A stretch of DNA of 61,522 bases. Origin: Piscirickettsiaceae bacterium. GTDB taxonomy: Bacteria; Pseudomonadota; Gammaproteobacteria; Nitrosococcales; Methylophagaceae. A program made the position numbers and the translations under genes. Positions 30,168 to 39,827 of this stretch are shown here, piece after piece. The first letter of the stretch is position 1, and each line of letters starts with the position of its first letter. Where the stretch lies: the NCBI GenBank assembly GCA_013215775.1, contig JABSQO010000010.1, positions 1 to 61,522 on the forward strand. Direction: 5' to 3'. The notes under the pieces were generated by a model that was not told the origin of the DNA, ran no database searches, and saw only the letters and a program-made list of their open reading frames with translations.

Positions 30168-32731
30168 TCCTGTACCAATTGTTCTGCCTTAGATACAGCA
30201 GTATCTAAGGCAGCGACAGTATCCTTATAAATACGTTCAATTTCTTTACTCAACTGAACCAGTTTTTCAGTCCCTATATCATAGGGCTTATGCCCTTCTC
30301 CCCGAAGACATATCTCTGAAAGCTGGTGCGCCCCAAGCTCCGTTGCTGAGCCTTTCAAGGCATGCAATGATTCACGAAATTGTAGATAATCATGTGATAC
30401 AGAATTTTTAATGCCTGCGACATGTTTTTCACCATCTGCAACAAACCCTTTCACTAAGCGTTTTATAAAGCCAGTATCGCTATCAAGCCTCATTAATTGT
30501 TGAAATACAGCTGCATCATACAAGGGGCTTTCCCCAGTTCCAGTTGTTGATTGCTCAACTATTTCTGCCGACATAAAATTATCTTCTGTAGAAACCGGTG
30601 CTGCTGTTAATGCAGATTGATTGTTAACCGTCTTGATTGATGTAGATAAAGCCGCAATCTTTTCTAGCAATGCCAATGAATCTATTGGTTTAGTAAGAAA
30701 CTCATTTACCCCAAGAGCCAGACTCTCTTTTCTCGATTCAGGTGTTGCATCAGCAGTAAACATAATAATCGGCAGCTTATTTTTGGTATCCATAAACCGT
30801 AACGCTTGGACAACTTCATCCCCCGAACGATTTGGCATATTTTTGTCTACAATTAACAAGTCTATTTGTTCAATTTTCTCTGCTAAAACATCTAATGCTT
30901 GTTCACCATCATCGACAAGTTGAACACTGTGACCAGCACGCTTCAATATGCCTTCGATGACTTGTTGATTTACTTTATTATCTTCCGCCACCAAGATATT
31001 CAACACTTGTGAGCCTGTTTGATTCGCATAATGCTCAGCCAGTGATACGACATTATCAGTAATGCCTTGAATACTTTTCGCTACATGTATTGCATTAAAG
31101 AGTAGTCGTTTGTCATTCAATGATTCAAGAACCGAAACATAATATTGGCCTAATTCATTGGTATATAAATACTGACTATCTGAATTTATCAACACTAAAG
31201 ATAAGTTATCTAACAACTTCTCAGCTTTAAGCATCCCCGCATATTCGATAGGAGACATATCTCCCAAACTGGTTTGGTCAATAATGAGCATTTTATAACC
31301 ATTACCTTGATCAATCGCATGATTCAAAACCGTTAAGCTATGTTGAGGCGATACAACTAATGAAAACTCTAAACTCCAATGCTCTAATATCGGCTTCAGT
31401 ACTTCGGTTGTTGCTTCCGTAGACATAACCAGTAGCTGACTACCAGAGAGGTCTAATGGCGCATCTTCTATAACCTTAAATGGCAACTCAAACCAGAATG
31501 TAGAACCTTTATGAAGCTCGCTCTCTACGCCTATCTTACCGCCCATCAATTCAACTAATTCTTTTGAGATCGTGGTGCCAAGTCCTGTTCCACCCGTTGA
31601 CATCCCGACTTGGGTAAAATCATCAAATACTTTCGATAATAACTGTTTATCAATACCAATTCCGGTATCTTTGACATCAAAACGAATAATCGCTTTACGT
31701 TTATTCTTATCTACTAATGATATATGTAAATTGATTGACCCCTCGTCCGTAAATTTGATCGCATTACCTATCAAATTTATCAACACTTGACGGATATGTT
31801 GTTGGTCACTTTCCAGTAAAAATGGAACTTCAGGATCTATCGTACATGACACCGACAAATCTTTTGCTGCCCCAACAGGCGTTTGCATCGCAAGTACCGA
31901 ATTGACTAAGGCATGTAAATCCATCTCACTTTTAGTAATAACAATTTTCCCAGCTTCAATCTTAGAAATATCGAGTACTTTTTCAATTAATCCTAATAGA
32001 GTTCGTGCAGATTCATGCATGGTATTAGCAAGATCACGTTGTTCGTAATTAAGCTTGGTTTCTCTTAATAAATCCCCAAGTCCTATGACACCATTAAGGG
32101 GTGTTCTTAGCTCATGAGACATATTGGCTAAAAAGCGTGTTTTCGCTTCATTTGCCTGTTTGGCAGACGATATCGCAGCATGTAATTTTTTTAATAGAAA
32201 TGAGGTATAGGCCGGGATCAATACCAACAACAACAATAAACTAATGGATACTGATTTGGTATGAGGAATCTGCCAATATTCACCCCATGTTATGGCTATT
32301 GAAAATCCTATAAGACTAACCATCAATGAAATATATAAATAAACGAGTCCGTATCTAAAACCATTACCGAGTATGACCCATAAATAAAGCACAAATAAGA
32401 CAATACTTTCAGAGCCAACTAAGAACATTACTATCGAAAGTGATCCCATATCCAGAATGATTCCACAGATACGTCTTATCGGTGATACTCTGGGCGAGAG
32501 CATGAGTGAGAATGCAATTGCCATTGCACCACCATAATAACCAAGTGTTATTAAGCTACCTAATGATGTAATTGACTGAGAAAAGGTTTCACCCTCTGCC
32601 CATGGAAAGCAGAAATAGCAGATAAGCATTAAGCCTATTACTAGCCTTAAGACTATCTGTTCTGGCTCAGAATCGCCTGTTTGTCTTACGCGATTCTTAA
32701 GTTTAGTAATACTACTAATTTTATCTTTCAT
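30164..32731 (-). CDS. rpfC: RpfC-type hybrid sensor histidine kinase
   Basis: An 855-residue inner-membrane kinase. In order: a membrane region with several helices (about 25-185, including the RpfC-like FRYGLVYLYISLMVSLIGFS), a dimerisation domain with the phosphorylated histidine in MSHELRTPLNG (about 206), an ATPase domain (NLIGNAIKF, GTGLGTTISKEL), a degenerate middle region, a receiver domain (LLIVDKNMPNRSGDE), and a C-terminal histidine phosphotransfer domain (HALKGSATELGAHQL). RpfC senses DSF and passes phosphate to RpfG. I chose ATG 32731; a TTG at 32743 adds four residues. It follows rpfG by 30 bp. Confidence 0.9.
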   Translation of the reverse strand: MKDKISSITKLKNRVRQTGDSEPEQIVLRLVIGLMLICYFCFPWAEGETFSQSITSLGSLITLGYYGGAMAIAFSLMLSPRVSPIRRICGIILDMGSLSIVMFLVGSESIVLFVLYLWVILGNGFRYGLVYLYISLMVSLIGFSIAITWGEYWQIPHTKSVSISLLLLLVLIPAYTSFLLKKLHAAISSAKQANEAKTRFLANMSHELRTPLNGVIGLGDLLRETKLNYEQRDLANTMHESARTLLGLIEKVLDISKIEAGKIVITKSEMDLHALVNSVLAMQTPVGAAKDLSVSCTIDPEVPFLLESDQQHIRQVLINLIGNAIKFTDEGSINLHISLVDKNKRKAIIRFDVKDTGIGIDKQLLSKVFDDFTQVGMSTGGTGLGTTISKELVELMGGKIGVESELHKGSTFWFELPFKVIEDAPLDLSGSQLLVMSTEATTEVLKPILEHWSLEFSLVVSPQHSLTVLNHAIDQGNGYKMLIIDQTSLGDMSPIEYAGMLKAEKLLDNLSLVLINSDSQYLYTNELGQYYVSVLESLNDKRLLFNAIHVAKSIQGITDNVVSLAEHYANQTGSQVLNILVAEDNKVNQQVIEGILKRAGHSVQLVDDGEQALDVLAEKIEQIDLLIVDKNMPNRSGDEVVQALRFMDTKNKLPIIMFTADATPESRKESLALGVNEFLTKPIDSLALLEKIAALSTSIKTVNNQSALTAAPVSTEDNFMSAEIVEQSTTGTGESPLYDAAVFQQLMRLDSDTGFIKRLVKGFVADGEKHVAGIKNSVSHDYLQFRESLHALKGSATELGAHQLSEICLRGEGHKPYDIGTEKLVQLSKEIERIYKDTVAALDTAVSKAEQLVQD

Positions 32732-32761
32732 TTTTAAAATCAATCCGTTTGACTTTGTTAT

Positions 32762-33811
32762 TTATGCCTCATCAGCAAACATTTCTTGAATCTTCCTAAC
32801 ATCCAGAATTCGCTTGCAAAAAGCATCGACACAATTGGGGTCTAACTGACTACCCGCATTTTCTTTCAAATACGCAATAGATTGTTCTTCTGACCATGCC
32901 TTTTTATAAGGCCTCACTGACACTAAAGCATCATAAACATCAGCAACAGCAACAATACGAGCAATCAAAGGAATATCGTCACCATGCAGACCATTAGGAT
33001 AGCCTTTCCCATCAAATCGCTCGTGATGATACAGCGCAATAACGGCGCCCATTTGCATGTATTTTGACTGGCTATTAGCAAGGATCTTATAACCGATGGA
33101 AGCATGACCTTGCATAATTTTCCACTCTTCGGCATCAAGCTTTCCAGGCTTGAGTAACACACCATCAGGTATACCAATTTTTCCGATATCATGCATGGGA
33201 GCAGAATACTCTATATCTTCACATAATGTCTCCTCTAAGCCCAATTCTTCAGCGATAAACCTAGAATATTTTGACATTCGGATAACATGATTTCCCGTTT
33301 CTTCATCACGATATTCACCTGCCCTAGCGAGACGTAAAAGAGTTTCACGTTCACGTTCCACAATTTTTTGAGTGGCAGTAGCGACCTGTGCTGCCAGTAA
33401 TTCGGCACGATCTTGGATCAACAAATGTTGTTCATGCATCGTCAGCAAGTTTCGACAACTAGTACGACATTCAATTTGGTCAATGGGACGAGTTAGAAAT
33501 GCTGTTGCACCTGCGTCAAGTGCCTCGTAACGAACTTCCTTTTCACTGACTACTGTGATCATCATGATAGGAGTGTTCTGGCAATCTTTGAGTTGGCGAA
33601 TCTTTTCAATAAATTCAATACCATTAATCTCTGGCATTCTATAGTCAGTGATAATAAGTGCTGGATGATTTGATTCCATCCACTTCAATGCACCTTTGGG
33701 GTTATCAAATTCAATAACAGAAATATTATCTGCTATTTGCTGAACAATTTTGCTTAAAATCGTTCTGCCTGTAGATTGATCATCTACAATAACAACTTGC
33801 CATTGATGCAT
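32762..33811 (-). CDS. rpfG: RpfG-type response regulator with HD-GYP phosphodiesterase domain
   Basis: A 349-residue protein. It has an N-terminal receiver domain with the phospho-acceptor D56 (IITDYRMPEING), a coiled linker (about 125-160), and an HD-GYP domain with HD at 207-208 (MHDIGKIGIPDG) and GYP at 270-272 (HHERFDGKGYPNG). HD-GYP proteins degrade cyclic di-GMP, so the DSF signal would lower the c-di-GMP pool. It is first in the rpfG-rpfC operon, facing rpfF. Confidence 0.93.
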   Translation of the reverse strand: MHQWQVVIVDDQSTGRTILSKIVQQIADNISVIEFDNPKGALKWMESNHPALIITDYRMPEINGIEFIEKIRQLKDCQNTPIMMITVVSEKEVRYEALDAGATAFLTRPIDQIECRTSCRNLLTMHEQHLLIQDRAELLAAQVATATQKIVERERETLLRLARAGEYRDEETGNHVIRMSKYSRFIAEELGLEETLCEDIEYSAPMHDIGKIGIPDGVLLKPGKLDAEEWKIMQGHASIGYKILANSQSKYMQMGAVIALYHHERFDGKGYPNGLHGDDIPLIARIVAVADVYDALVSVRPYKKAWSEEQSIAYLKENAGSQLDPNCVDAFCKRILDVRKIQEMFADEA

Positions 33812-33964
33812 ATCGCCGATCCTATAAATAATTTTTCCTTTATATTCCTTATAATTGACAGTATTAATCGAATCCTTATTATGGCTTCATTAATATTTAT
33901 TCCCTAAAGACAGCCAAATGGATGCCTGTCACTTTAAATAACATAGTGATGCTACTACTCATCC

Positions 33965-33989
33965 ACATAAAATACAATCCATTTTATGT
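33965..33989. repeat. inverted repeat in the gap upstream of rpfG
   Basis: ACATAAAAT (33965-33973) and ATTTTATGT (33981-33989) form perfect 9-bp arms with a 7-base loop. It lies 154 bp before rpfG and 104 bp beyond the fdhD stop. No T tract follows on the minus strand, so an operator or mRNA-end structure is as likely as a terminator. The rest of the 281-bp gap is AT-rich with no gene. Confidence 0.45.
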
Positions 33990-34092
33990 AGAAAAATCAT
34001 TAATCTATCACATAAAAGTTAAATGATAACCTTAAGATTTATGATGTAATAGATCGTCAATCCAACCGCCGTAACAAATCCTATTGTTCTAA

Positions 34093-34902
34093 TCAGTTAT
34101 TAAAACAGTCTGCACCATTAAAAATGAGGAAATGTTTTCCTTTAGCTCGTGCGATCATTCCGATACCAATTTTTTGTGCAATCGACAATCCCATCTCCGT
34201 CACACCTGATCGGGAAAGTAATAAAGGAATTTTCATTTGTGCCACCTTAATCACCATTTCCGATGTTAAGCGCCCTGTCGTATAGAACACCTTATTGTCA
34301 CCTGTCATACCTTTTAGCCACATCCAACCGGAAATGACATCAACCGCATTATGACGACCGACATCTTCAACGAAATATTCGATTTTTCCCGTTATCGAGC
34401 ATAATGCACAACCATGAACGGCTCCGGCTTGTTTATACATTTTATTGTGATCAGTTAAATTATCAAGAACTTGATAGATAATATCAGCGCTAAAAGAGGG
34501 GCACTTTAACTTTAAATTATCAAGCAAAGCCATCACGTTACCAAACATCGTCCCTTGACCGCAGCCACTGGTCACAGTACGTTTCGATAATAACTTCTCC
34601 AGCTCAGGAATGGTATGCTTAGTCGTTACCGCTACGGATTCGACCTCCCAATCTACCTGAATCTCGATGATATCTTCTAATGTTTGAACTAGACTTTGAT
34701 TACGTAGATATCCGAGAGCCAATAATTCTGGTTGAGATCCCATTGTCATCAACGTGACAATTTCTTGTTTATCCAAATAAATAGTGAGCGGTCTTTCGCC
34801 GGTTAGTGAAATTTCTCTGGTTTCACCATGCTCATCTAATACGGTAGTTGAATATAGTTCTCTAATGCCCTCATCAGTCATCTTAGGTTGATAATTAGCC
34901 AC
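34093..34902 (-). CDS. fdhD: formate dehydrogenase accessory sulfurtransferase FdhD
   Basis: A 269-residue protein of the FdhD family. Motifs: ERPLTIYLD, TSGCGQGTMFG (about 111-121), GAVHGCALCSITG, VEDVGRHNAVD and TTGRLTSEM. FdhD carries sulfur from the IscS desulfurase to the molybdenum cofactor of formate dehydrogenase. The conserved cysteine loop holds a single cysteine, not the C-x2-C pair of E. coli FdhD; many homologues are like this. The start overlaps moaA by 8 bp, coupling cofactor synthesis and maturation. The formate dehydrogenase genes are outside the window. Confidence 0.92.
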   Translation of the reverse strand: MANYQPKMTDEGIRELYSTTVLDEHGETREISLTGERPLTIYLDKQEIVTLMTMGSQPELLALGYLRNQSLVQTLEDIIEIQVDWEVESVAVTTKHTIPELEKLLSKRTVTSGCGQGTMFGNVMALLDNLKLKCPSFSADIIYQVLDNLTDHNKMYKQAGAVHGCALCSITGKIEYFVEDVGRHNAVDVISGWMWLKGMTGDNKVFYTTGRLTSEMVIKVAQMKIPLLLSRSGVTEMGLSIAQKIGIGMIARAKGKHFLIFNGADCFNN

Positions 34903-35902
34903 CTGTTACACTCATGTGCCTAAAAATAACCGGTTGCTCATGAATGTTAAAATCATGTCCTTCTGGCTTAATCTCCATCGAATCAATAATCGCTTGTTTG
35001 AGTCGTTCAATATCGCCAGGATAGTTGCGAATTATTTCACGTAAATCGACTGAATTTTCCTGTCCTAGACAGAGCAACAAACGACCTTCTGTGGTTACCC
35101 TTACCCGATTACAACTCTCGCAGAAGTTATGACTATGCGGCGAGATAAAGCCAATTTTACTTTGAGTCCCGCCCACTTGATAGTATCGCGATGGTCCGCC
35201 AGTATTGGCAATACTAGGCTGAAGATCAAACTTAGTCTGTAACTCAGCTAACACCTCATCACTAGAGAAAAAGCTTTCATCCCGTTGATGAGTCACATGC
35301 CCCAATGGCATTTCTTCGATATAAGAAATATCCAGTTCATGGTCGATGGCAAATTGAGCCAAATCAACGATTTCATCATCATTTCTGCCTTTCATAATAA
35401 CGGCATTAAGTTTGATTTTTTTGAACCCTGCATCTTTCGCTGCAACAATACCTGATAAAACCGTTTTTAAATCGCCCGTGCGAGTTAGTGCTAAGAAACG
35501 TTCCTCATTCAAAGAGTCTAAACTGATATTAACTCTATCAACACCTGCTGCAACCAGCGCATCCGCATATTTGGTTAATTGCGATCCATTCGTTGTGATA
35601 GTTAACTCTGTTAATGCGGTTGATTGTTTCAATTGACCAATTTGTTCAAATAGCCAATCCACATTACGTCTTATTAATGGCTCTCCGCCAGTGATACGTA
35701 CTTTTTCAACACCTAACTCACAAAAAGCACGTAATAAAAATACAATCTCTTCCAAGGTCAATAGCTGCTGACGCGGCATGAATGTCATTTCTTCATCCAT
35801 ACAGTACACGCAACGGAAATCACAACGATCCGTGATGGACATACGTACGTATGTCACCTTTCTACCAAAACGATCTATTAATTGTGCGTTTGATGAGTTC
35901 AT
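34895..35902 (-). CDS. moaA: GTP 3',8-cyclase MoaA
   Basis: A 335-residue radical SAM enzyme. The N-terminal 4Fe-4S cluster motif is CDFRCVYC (C27, C31, C34), and the SAM motif GGEPL follows. The second C-terminal cluster is formed by CESC then CLG (about 264-281), and the protein ends in the Gly-Gly needed for activity. It starts molybdenum-cofactor synthesis by converting GTP to 3',8-cyclo-GTP with MoaC. It forms an operon with fdhD. Confidence 0.96.
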   Translation of the reverse strand: MNSSNAQLIDRFGRKVTYVRMSITDRCDFRCVYCMDEEMTFMPRQQLLTLEEIVFLLRAFCELGVEKVRITGGEPLIRRNVDWLFEQIGQLKQSTALTELTITTNGSQLTKYADALVAAGVDRVNISLDSLNEERFLALTRTGDLKTVLSGIVAAKDAGFKKIKLNAVIMKGRNDDEIVDLAQFAIDHELDISYIEEMPLGHVTHQRDESFFSSDEVLAELQTKFDLQPSIANTGGPSRYYQVGGTQSKIGFISPHSHNFCESCNRVRVTTEGRLLLCLGQENSVDLREIIRNYPGDIERLKQAIIDSMEIKPEGHDFNIHEQPVIFRHMSVTGG

Positions 35903-35928
35903 ATGAGTTTTATTATATCGTAAAAATA

Positions 35929-35957
35929 AATAAGCCCCATTTTAGCGAGGCCTATTT
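35929..35957 (-). terminator. possible terminator between the Bax-inhibitor-1 gene and moaA
   Basis: Read leftwards, AATAGGCCTC, a loop, then GGGGCTTATT is followed by TATTTTTA. Pairing is imperfect. The position after the Bax-inhibitor-1 gene supports termination. Confidence 0.4.
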
Positions 35958-35986
35958 AATCTAAATTATGTAACGATGATTAACAA

Positions 35987-36652
35987 TTAATCATCGCCTG
36001 ACATAGCACCTAATATATGTAACAAACTAAGGAATAGATTGTAAATACTGATGTACAGCGTTACCGTTGCCATGATGTAATTTGTTTCACCACCGTGAAT
36101 AATTTCACTAGTTTGATACAAAATCAGACCCGACATCAACAGTATAAACATGGCTGAAACAGCTAAAGACAAGCCTGGCATATTAAAGAAAAATGCACCT
36201 AAACCAGCAAGGAAGGCAACCAAAATACCCACCATCAAGAAGCCGCCCATAAAACTAAAGTCTTTCTCACTCTTAATGGCATAAGCCGATAATGCAAAGA
36301 AAATGATACCTGTGCCGCCCAACGCCTGCATGACCATTTCAGAACCATTAGGCATACTAAGGTAGTAATTTAGAATTGGACCCAAAGTTAGCCCCATAAA
36401 CCCTGTCAATGCAAATACAGATACGATTCCCCATACACTATTACGTAATTTTGTTGTTACATATAACAACGCAAAATAACCAACGAGTGTTAAAAGACCA
36501 AGATAAGGAAAATTCATCGCCATTGATATGCCGGCAGTCAACGCACTAAAGATCAATGTCATTGCTAACAAGCTATATGTGTTTCGTAATAACTTATTAG
36601 TTACTAAGACTGATTCTGAACGAACCACGGTTGTTTGAGCATCATAATTCAT
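35987..36652 (-). CDS. Bax inhibitor-1/YccA-family membrane protein
   Basis: A 221-residue protein with seven hydrophobic segments, the Bax inhibitor-1 (YccA/YbhL) pattern. Visible elements are NTYSLLAMTLIFSALTAG at the start of the membrane part and the C-terminal LYISIYNLFLSLLHILGAMSGDD with its acidic end. Bacterial members are proton- or calcium-leak channels or FtsH-linked membrane quality-control proteins. The ATG at 36652 has GGAG eight bases upstream and is preferred to the longer frame starting at 36724. Confidence 0.9.
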   Translation of the reverse strand: MNYDAQTTVVRSESVLVTNKLLRNTYSLLAMTLIFSALTAGISMAMNFPYLGLLTLVGYFALLYVTTKLRNSVWGIVSVFALTGFMGLTLGPILNYYLSMPNGSEMVMQALGGTGIIFFALSAYAIKSEKDFSFMGGFLMVGILVAFLAGLGAFFFNMPGLSLAVSAMFILLMSGLILYQTSEIIHGGETNYIMATVTLYISIYNLFLSLLHILGAMSGDD

Positions 36653-36797
36653 CAATTGTTCTCCAGTTATTGTGATGAGCCTATTATATACAACTATCGA
36701 CATGACCGCCCCGAATAAGTTCATAAGGTTAATGACCTACCTTAAATTAAACTTTCGGTTGTTTTGTGTTAGCAATCCTAGTAGAATCTCGCGTCTT

Positions 36798-36887
36798 GGA
36801 GAGTTGACAGAGCGGCCGAATGTACTGGTCTTGAAAACCAGCGTAGGTTTATCCCTACCCAGGGTTCGAATCCCTGACTCTCCGCCA
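36798..36887 (+). tRNA. tRNA-Ser (anticodon TGA)
   Basis: A 90-nt type II tRNA with acceptor arms GGAGAGT/ACTCTCC, discriminator G and encoded CCA. The anticodon stem is CTGGT/ACCAG with loop CTTGAAA, so the anticodon is TGA, reading UCN serine codons. A long variable arm (GTAGGTTTATCCCTAC) and T-arm AGGGTTCGAATCCCT confirm the serine class. Confidence 0.97.
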
Positions 36888-36899
36888 TAATATTTATTT

Positions 36900-36925
36900 A
36901 AGCCCCTGAAATATGGGGCTTTTTT
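36900..36925 (+). terminator. terminator after tRNA-Ser
   Basis: AAGCCCC, an 8-base loop, GGGGCTT then TTTTT, 12 bp after the tRNA 3' end. Confidence 0.92.
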
Positions 36926-37153
36926 GTGTTTAATATTTGTGAAAATAGTTTTTTATACCACTTTTTATACCCTGATAGTGATTACTCGGCTCTCATACAG
37001 AGTGCTATAAACTAACTATTAAAATAAATAGATGGATATTTTATTCTTCTATTTGTCCTCCTGTTCTGAGTCGCCCATAGGTGTATGCCCTCCATAGCCA
37101 TCTTACTTATTAAACAAAATATTTTTTCCTTTTTTACGCGATTGGTATCCCTG

Positions 37154-38833
37154 CTAAAGATTCTTGTCAGTCACCGCTCCTTCTGAGGCTGAGCTCACCA
37201 GCTTGGCGTATTTAGCCAGCACGCCGCGTGTTTCTGTGGCGGGTGGCGCCTGCCAGTTGGCTTTACGCTGTGCCAGCTCTGCGTCGCTGAGATCCACATC
37301 AATGATGTTGTTTTCCGCATTGATGGTGATTTTGTCGCCATCTTCGAGTAGGGCAATTGGGCCGCCCACGAAGGCTTCCGGTGTAATGTGGCCGATTACA
37401 AAACCATGGCTGCCACCCGAGAAACGACCGTCAGTAATCAGCGCAACATCATTACCCAAGCCTTTGCCCATAATAGCGGCCGTTGGGCTGAGCATTTCGC
37501 GCATCCCCGGACCACCTTTGGGGCCTTCGTAGCGAATCACCAATACGTCGCCTGCAACGACGGTACCGTTCATAATGGCTTCCATTGCGGCTTCTTCGCT
37601 GTTGTAACAACGTGCGGAGCCTGAGAATTTCAGACCTTCTTTACCGGAAATTTTCGCTACTGAGCCAGTGGGCGCGAGGTTGCCATAGAGAATGCGAAGG
37701 TGGCTGTCCGCTTTAACCGGGTTGTTGAAATCACGGATAATGTCTTGTCCTTCTGGATAAGGTGCAACATCCGCCAGGTTTTCCGCCATCGTCTTACCGG
37801 TGACTGTCATACAGTCACCGTGTAATAAACCACGCTCGAGCAACATTTTTATCAGTGGCTGGATGCCGCCAATTTCAATCAGTTCGGACATCAGGTACTT
37901 GCCGGATGGTTTTACATCTGCCAGAACCGGGACGTTCTTGCCGATACGCGTAAAGTCATCCAGGCTCAACTCGACATGAGCCGCATGAGCCATGGCCAGC
38001 ATGTGCAAAACCGCGTTGGTTGAGCCACCCAGGGCTATAATCACGGTGATCGCATTTTCAAAGGCTTTCTTGGTGAGGATGTCAGAGGGTTTGATATCCT
38101 TCTCGATCAGATTCAGCACTGCTGCACCGGCCCGGCGAGCGTCTTCTGCCTTGTGGTCAGATACCGCATTCTGAGCAGAGCTGTTGGGCAGGCTGAGGCC
38201 CAGCGCTTCAATCGCAGAGGCCATCGTGTTAGCCGTATACATGCCACCGCATGAACCCGGCCCCGGAATTGAGGTCTTTTCCACGTCCAGCAGTTCGATG
38301 TCAGAGACGGAGCCTTTGGCATGTCCACCAACCGCTTCAAAAACAGACACAATGTCGCGGCGTTCTTTACCCGGGCGGATGGTGCCACCGTAAACAAAAA
38401 CGGAGGGGCGGTTCAGGCGAGCCATGGCCATGACGCAGGCAGGCATGTTTTTGTCGCAACCACCGATGGTCACGATACCGTCAAATCCTTCCCCGCCGGT
38501 GACGGTTTCAATGGAGTCAGCGATTACTTCGCGCGAAACCAGTGAATAGCGCATGCCGGGGGTGCCCATGGAAATGCCATCGGAAACAGTAATGGTGTTA
38601 AAAATAACGCCTTTGCCGCCGGCTTCATTAATTCCCGCTTCGGCGTGTTCGGCCAGTTTGTTGATATGCATGTTACAAGGCGTGACCATACTCCAGGTAG
38701 ATGCAACGCCCACTTGGGGTTTTTTGAAGTCATCATCGTTGAAGCCCACTGCACGCAGCATGGCTCGGCTGGGTGCCTGTTTGACACCGTCAACAACGAC
38801 GGAGGAATATTTGCGTCCTTTTTTGTCTATCAT
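37154..38833 (-). CDS. ilvD: dihydroxy-acid dehydratase
   Basis: A 559-residue protein of the shorter IlvD class. Three cysteines that would hold the iron-sulfur cluster are visible: [22 protein letters not shown] and [15 protein letters not shown]. The C-terminal [12 protein letters not shown] and [10 protein letters not shown] segments are typical. It makes 2-keto acids for valine, isoleucine and pantothenate synthesis. The start at 38833 ([11 protein letters not shown]) is the family start; 50 further codons upstream are open but not coding-like. GC content is visibly higher than in every neighbour, which suggests acquisition by transfer. Confidence 0.96.
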   Translation of the reverse strand: MIDKKGRKYSSVVVDGVKQAPSRAMLRAVGFNDDDFKKPQVGVASTWSMVTPCNMHINKLAEHAEAGINEAGGKGVIFNTITVSDGISMGTPGMRYSLVSREVIADSIETVTGGEGFDGIVTIGGCDKNMPACVMAMARLNRPSVFVYGGTIRPGKERRDIVSVFEAVGGHAKGSVSDIELLDVEKTSIPGPGSCGGMYTANTMASAIEALGLSLPNSSAQNAVSDHKAEDARRAGAAVLNLIEKDIKPSDILTKKAFENAITVIIALGGSTNAVLHMLAMAHAAHVELSLDDFTRIGKNVPVLADVKPSGKYLMSELIEIGGIQPLIKMLLERGLLHGDCMTVTGKTMAENLADVAPYPEGQDIIRDFNNPVKADSHLRILYGNLAPTGSVAKISGKEGLKFSGSARCYNSEEAAMEAIMNGTVVAGDVLVIRYEGPKGGPGMREMLSPTAAIMGKGLGNDVALITDGRFSGGSHGFVIGHITPEAFVGGPIALLEDGDKITINAENNIIDVDLSDAELAQRKANWQAPPATETRGVLAKYAKLVSSASEGAVTDKNL

Positions 38834-39185
38834 CTTGCTAAATCCTACTGGTTGAAATACCCGTTTTCGTTGACAGAAAAGCGGGATACGAAAGAGAAAT
38901 ATTTCTCGCACTGATATCTTCGAAGGGTACTGACACGTTAACTTACGCTTCCCTTGTAACTGCTGGGTATATAAATACACCACATTATAACTCTAGATCT
39001 TTAACCAGCCAAGAGGAACGGTCACCACCGAAATGGCATTATTATCCTAAGTAAAGTGGCCCTATAGGCGTATCAGCACCTAAGAATAATGTGTCACTCG
39101 CTATCAGGTTACTAGCACTTATAGTGAAATAGAACACTTCTATATACCAAGTTCAATGCTCAATTTTCTTATTCTAAATTCTCAG
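38834..39185. other. 352-bp region upstream of ilvD
   Basis: No gene is seen. Next to ilvD is a hairpin (CCCGTTTTC/GAAAAGCGGG, about 38861-38886). A perfect 14-bp palindrome GAGAAATATTTCTC lies at 38894-38907. A leftward promoter lies further up (listed separately). The stretch 39013-39185 shows nothing I can name. Confidence 0.5.
38984..39012 (-). promoter_or_regulatory. sigma70-type promoter for ilvD
   Basis: On the minus strand: -35 TTGGCT (39012-39007), a 17-bp spacer, and consensus -10 TATAAT (38989-38984). It would give a leader of about 145 nt containing the palindrome and hairpin in front of ilvD. Confidence 0.5.
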
Positions 39186-39827
39186 TTACTCTGTAACTTC
39201 CATAGGTGCAGCTATAGGAAACTGCAAAAATATTTCTACAACTGCTTCTTGTAATGTTGACTGTATATTGAGTTTATCTTTTTCACCTAACCTTTTGACA
39301 GCTATCCCTTCCCAAATCATTTTATTCAACTGTCTATCAATGACATCGATATTCAGTGTACCTTGTTCATAATTATCGATATAGATTTCATATTCAGGCC
39401 ACGCATCATAGCTATACCAGCGCTTTCGGTAGCTATAATAACTAGTTCGATTATGTGTTGGGATTTCTTTAATTTTTTGCTTTTGCTCGACATTAGTATG
39501 AAAGTTTATCAATACGTCTGGATCCTGAATGACAAAAGTGAGCCCTCGCCTCGTCATTTCTACAATAATAGATTCTTTAAGGTATTGACTAATTAAAGAT
39601 TCATATTGACGATCAGTGTCTAACGGTACAACGAAGCCAAAGCTTTTATATTGGTTAAAATCAATAGTGCGATTATAATCCGAGTAAATTGTAGGTCCAG
39701 TAGTACATGCAGACAATAGAACAATAATCGCTGAAATAACAAGCAGTCTTACATTAAAGATTTGTCCCCCAAAAGCAAAGACAATGTCTTGCTCTGTTGT
39801 TGGCATTAGTTCTGAGCTATTAATCAC
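39186..39827 (-). CDS. DUF4136-like lipoprotein
   Basis: A 213-residue frame. A signal sequence with lipobox sits unusually late (RLLVISAIIVLLSAC, about 27-41), followed by a beta-rich domain typical of DUF4136 lipoproteins (YKSFGFVVPLD, GLTFVIQDPDVLINFHTNVEQK, GTLNIDVIDRQLNKMIWEG). The first 26 residues look non-coding, and no ATG, GTG or TTG starts the signal peptide in frame. An ATG at the right place is one base out of frame, so a frameshift or rare start codon is possible. The function of the family is unknown. Confidence 0.7.
   Translation of the reverse strand: MINSSELMPTTEQDIVFAFGGQIFNVRLLVISAIIVLLSACTTGPTIYSDYNRTIDFNQYKSFGFVVPLDTDRQYESLISQYLKESIIVEMTRRGLTFVIQDPDVLINFHTNVEQKQKIKEIPTHNRTSYYSYRKRWYSYDAWPEYEIYIDNYEQGTLNIDVIDRQLNKMIWEGIAVKRLGEKDKLNIQSTLQEAVVEIFLQFPIAAPMEVTE

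Noticed and set aside
36798-37153. tRNA-Ser as an integration site with a direct repeat of its 3' end
   Set aside because: I searched by eye for a second copy of the CTGACTCTCCGCC end in the window and found none. No integrase gene is present, so no attachment-site feature was called.
37164-38855. Several long plus-strand frames opposite ilvD
   Set aside because: They are shadows of the GC-rich ilvD coding strand; ilvD motifs are unmistakable, and the opposite frames have no recognisable domains.
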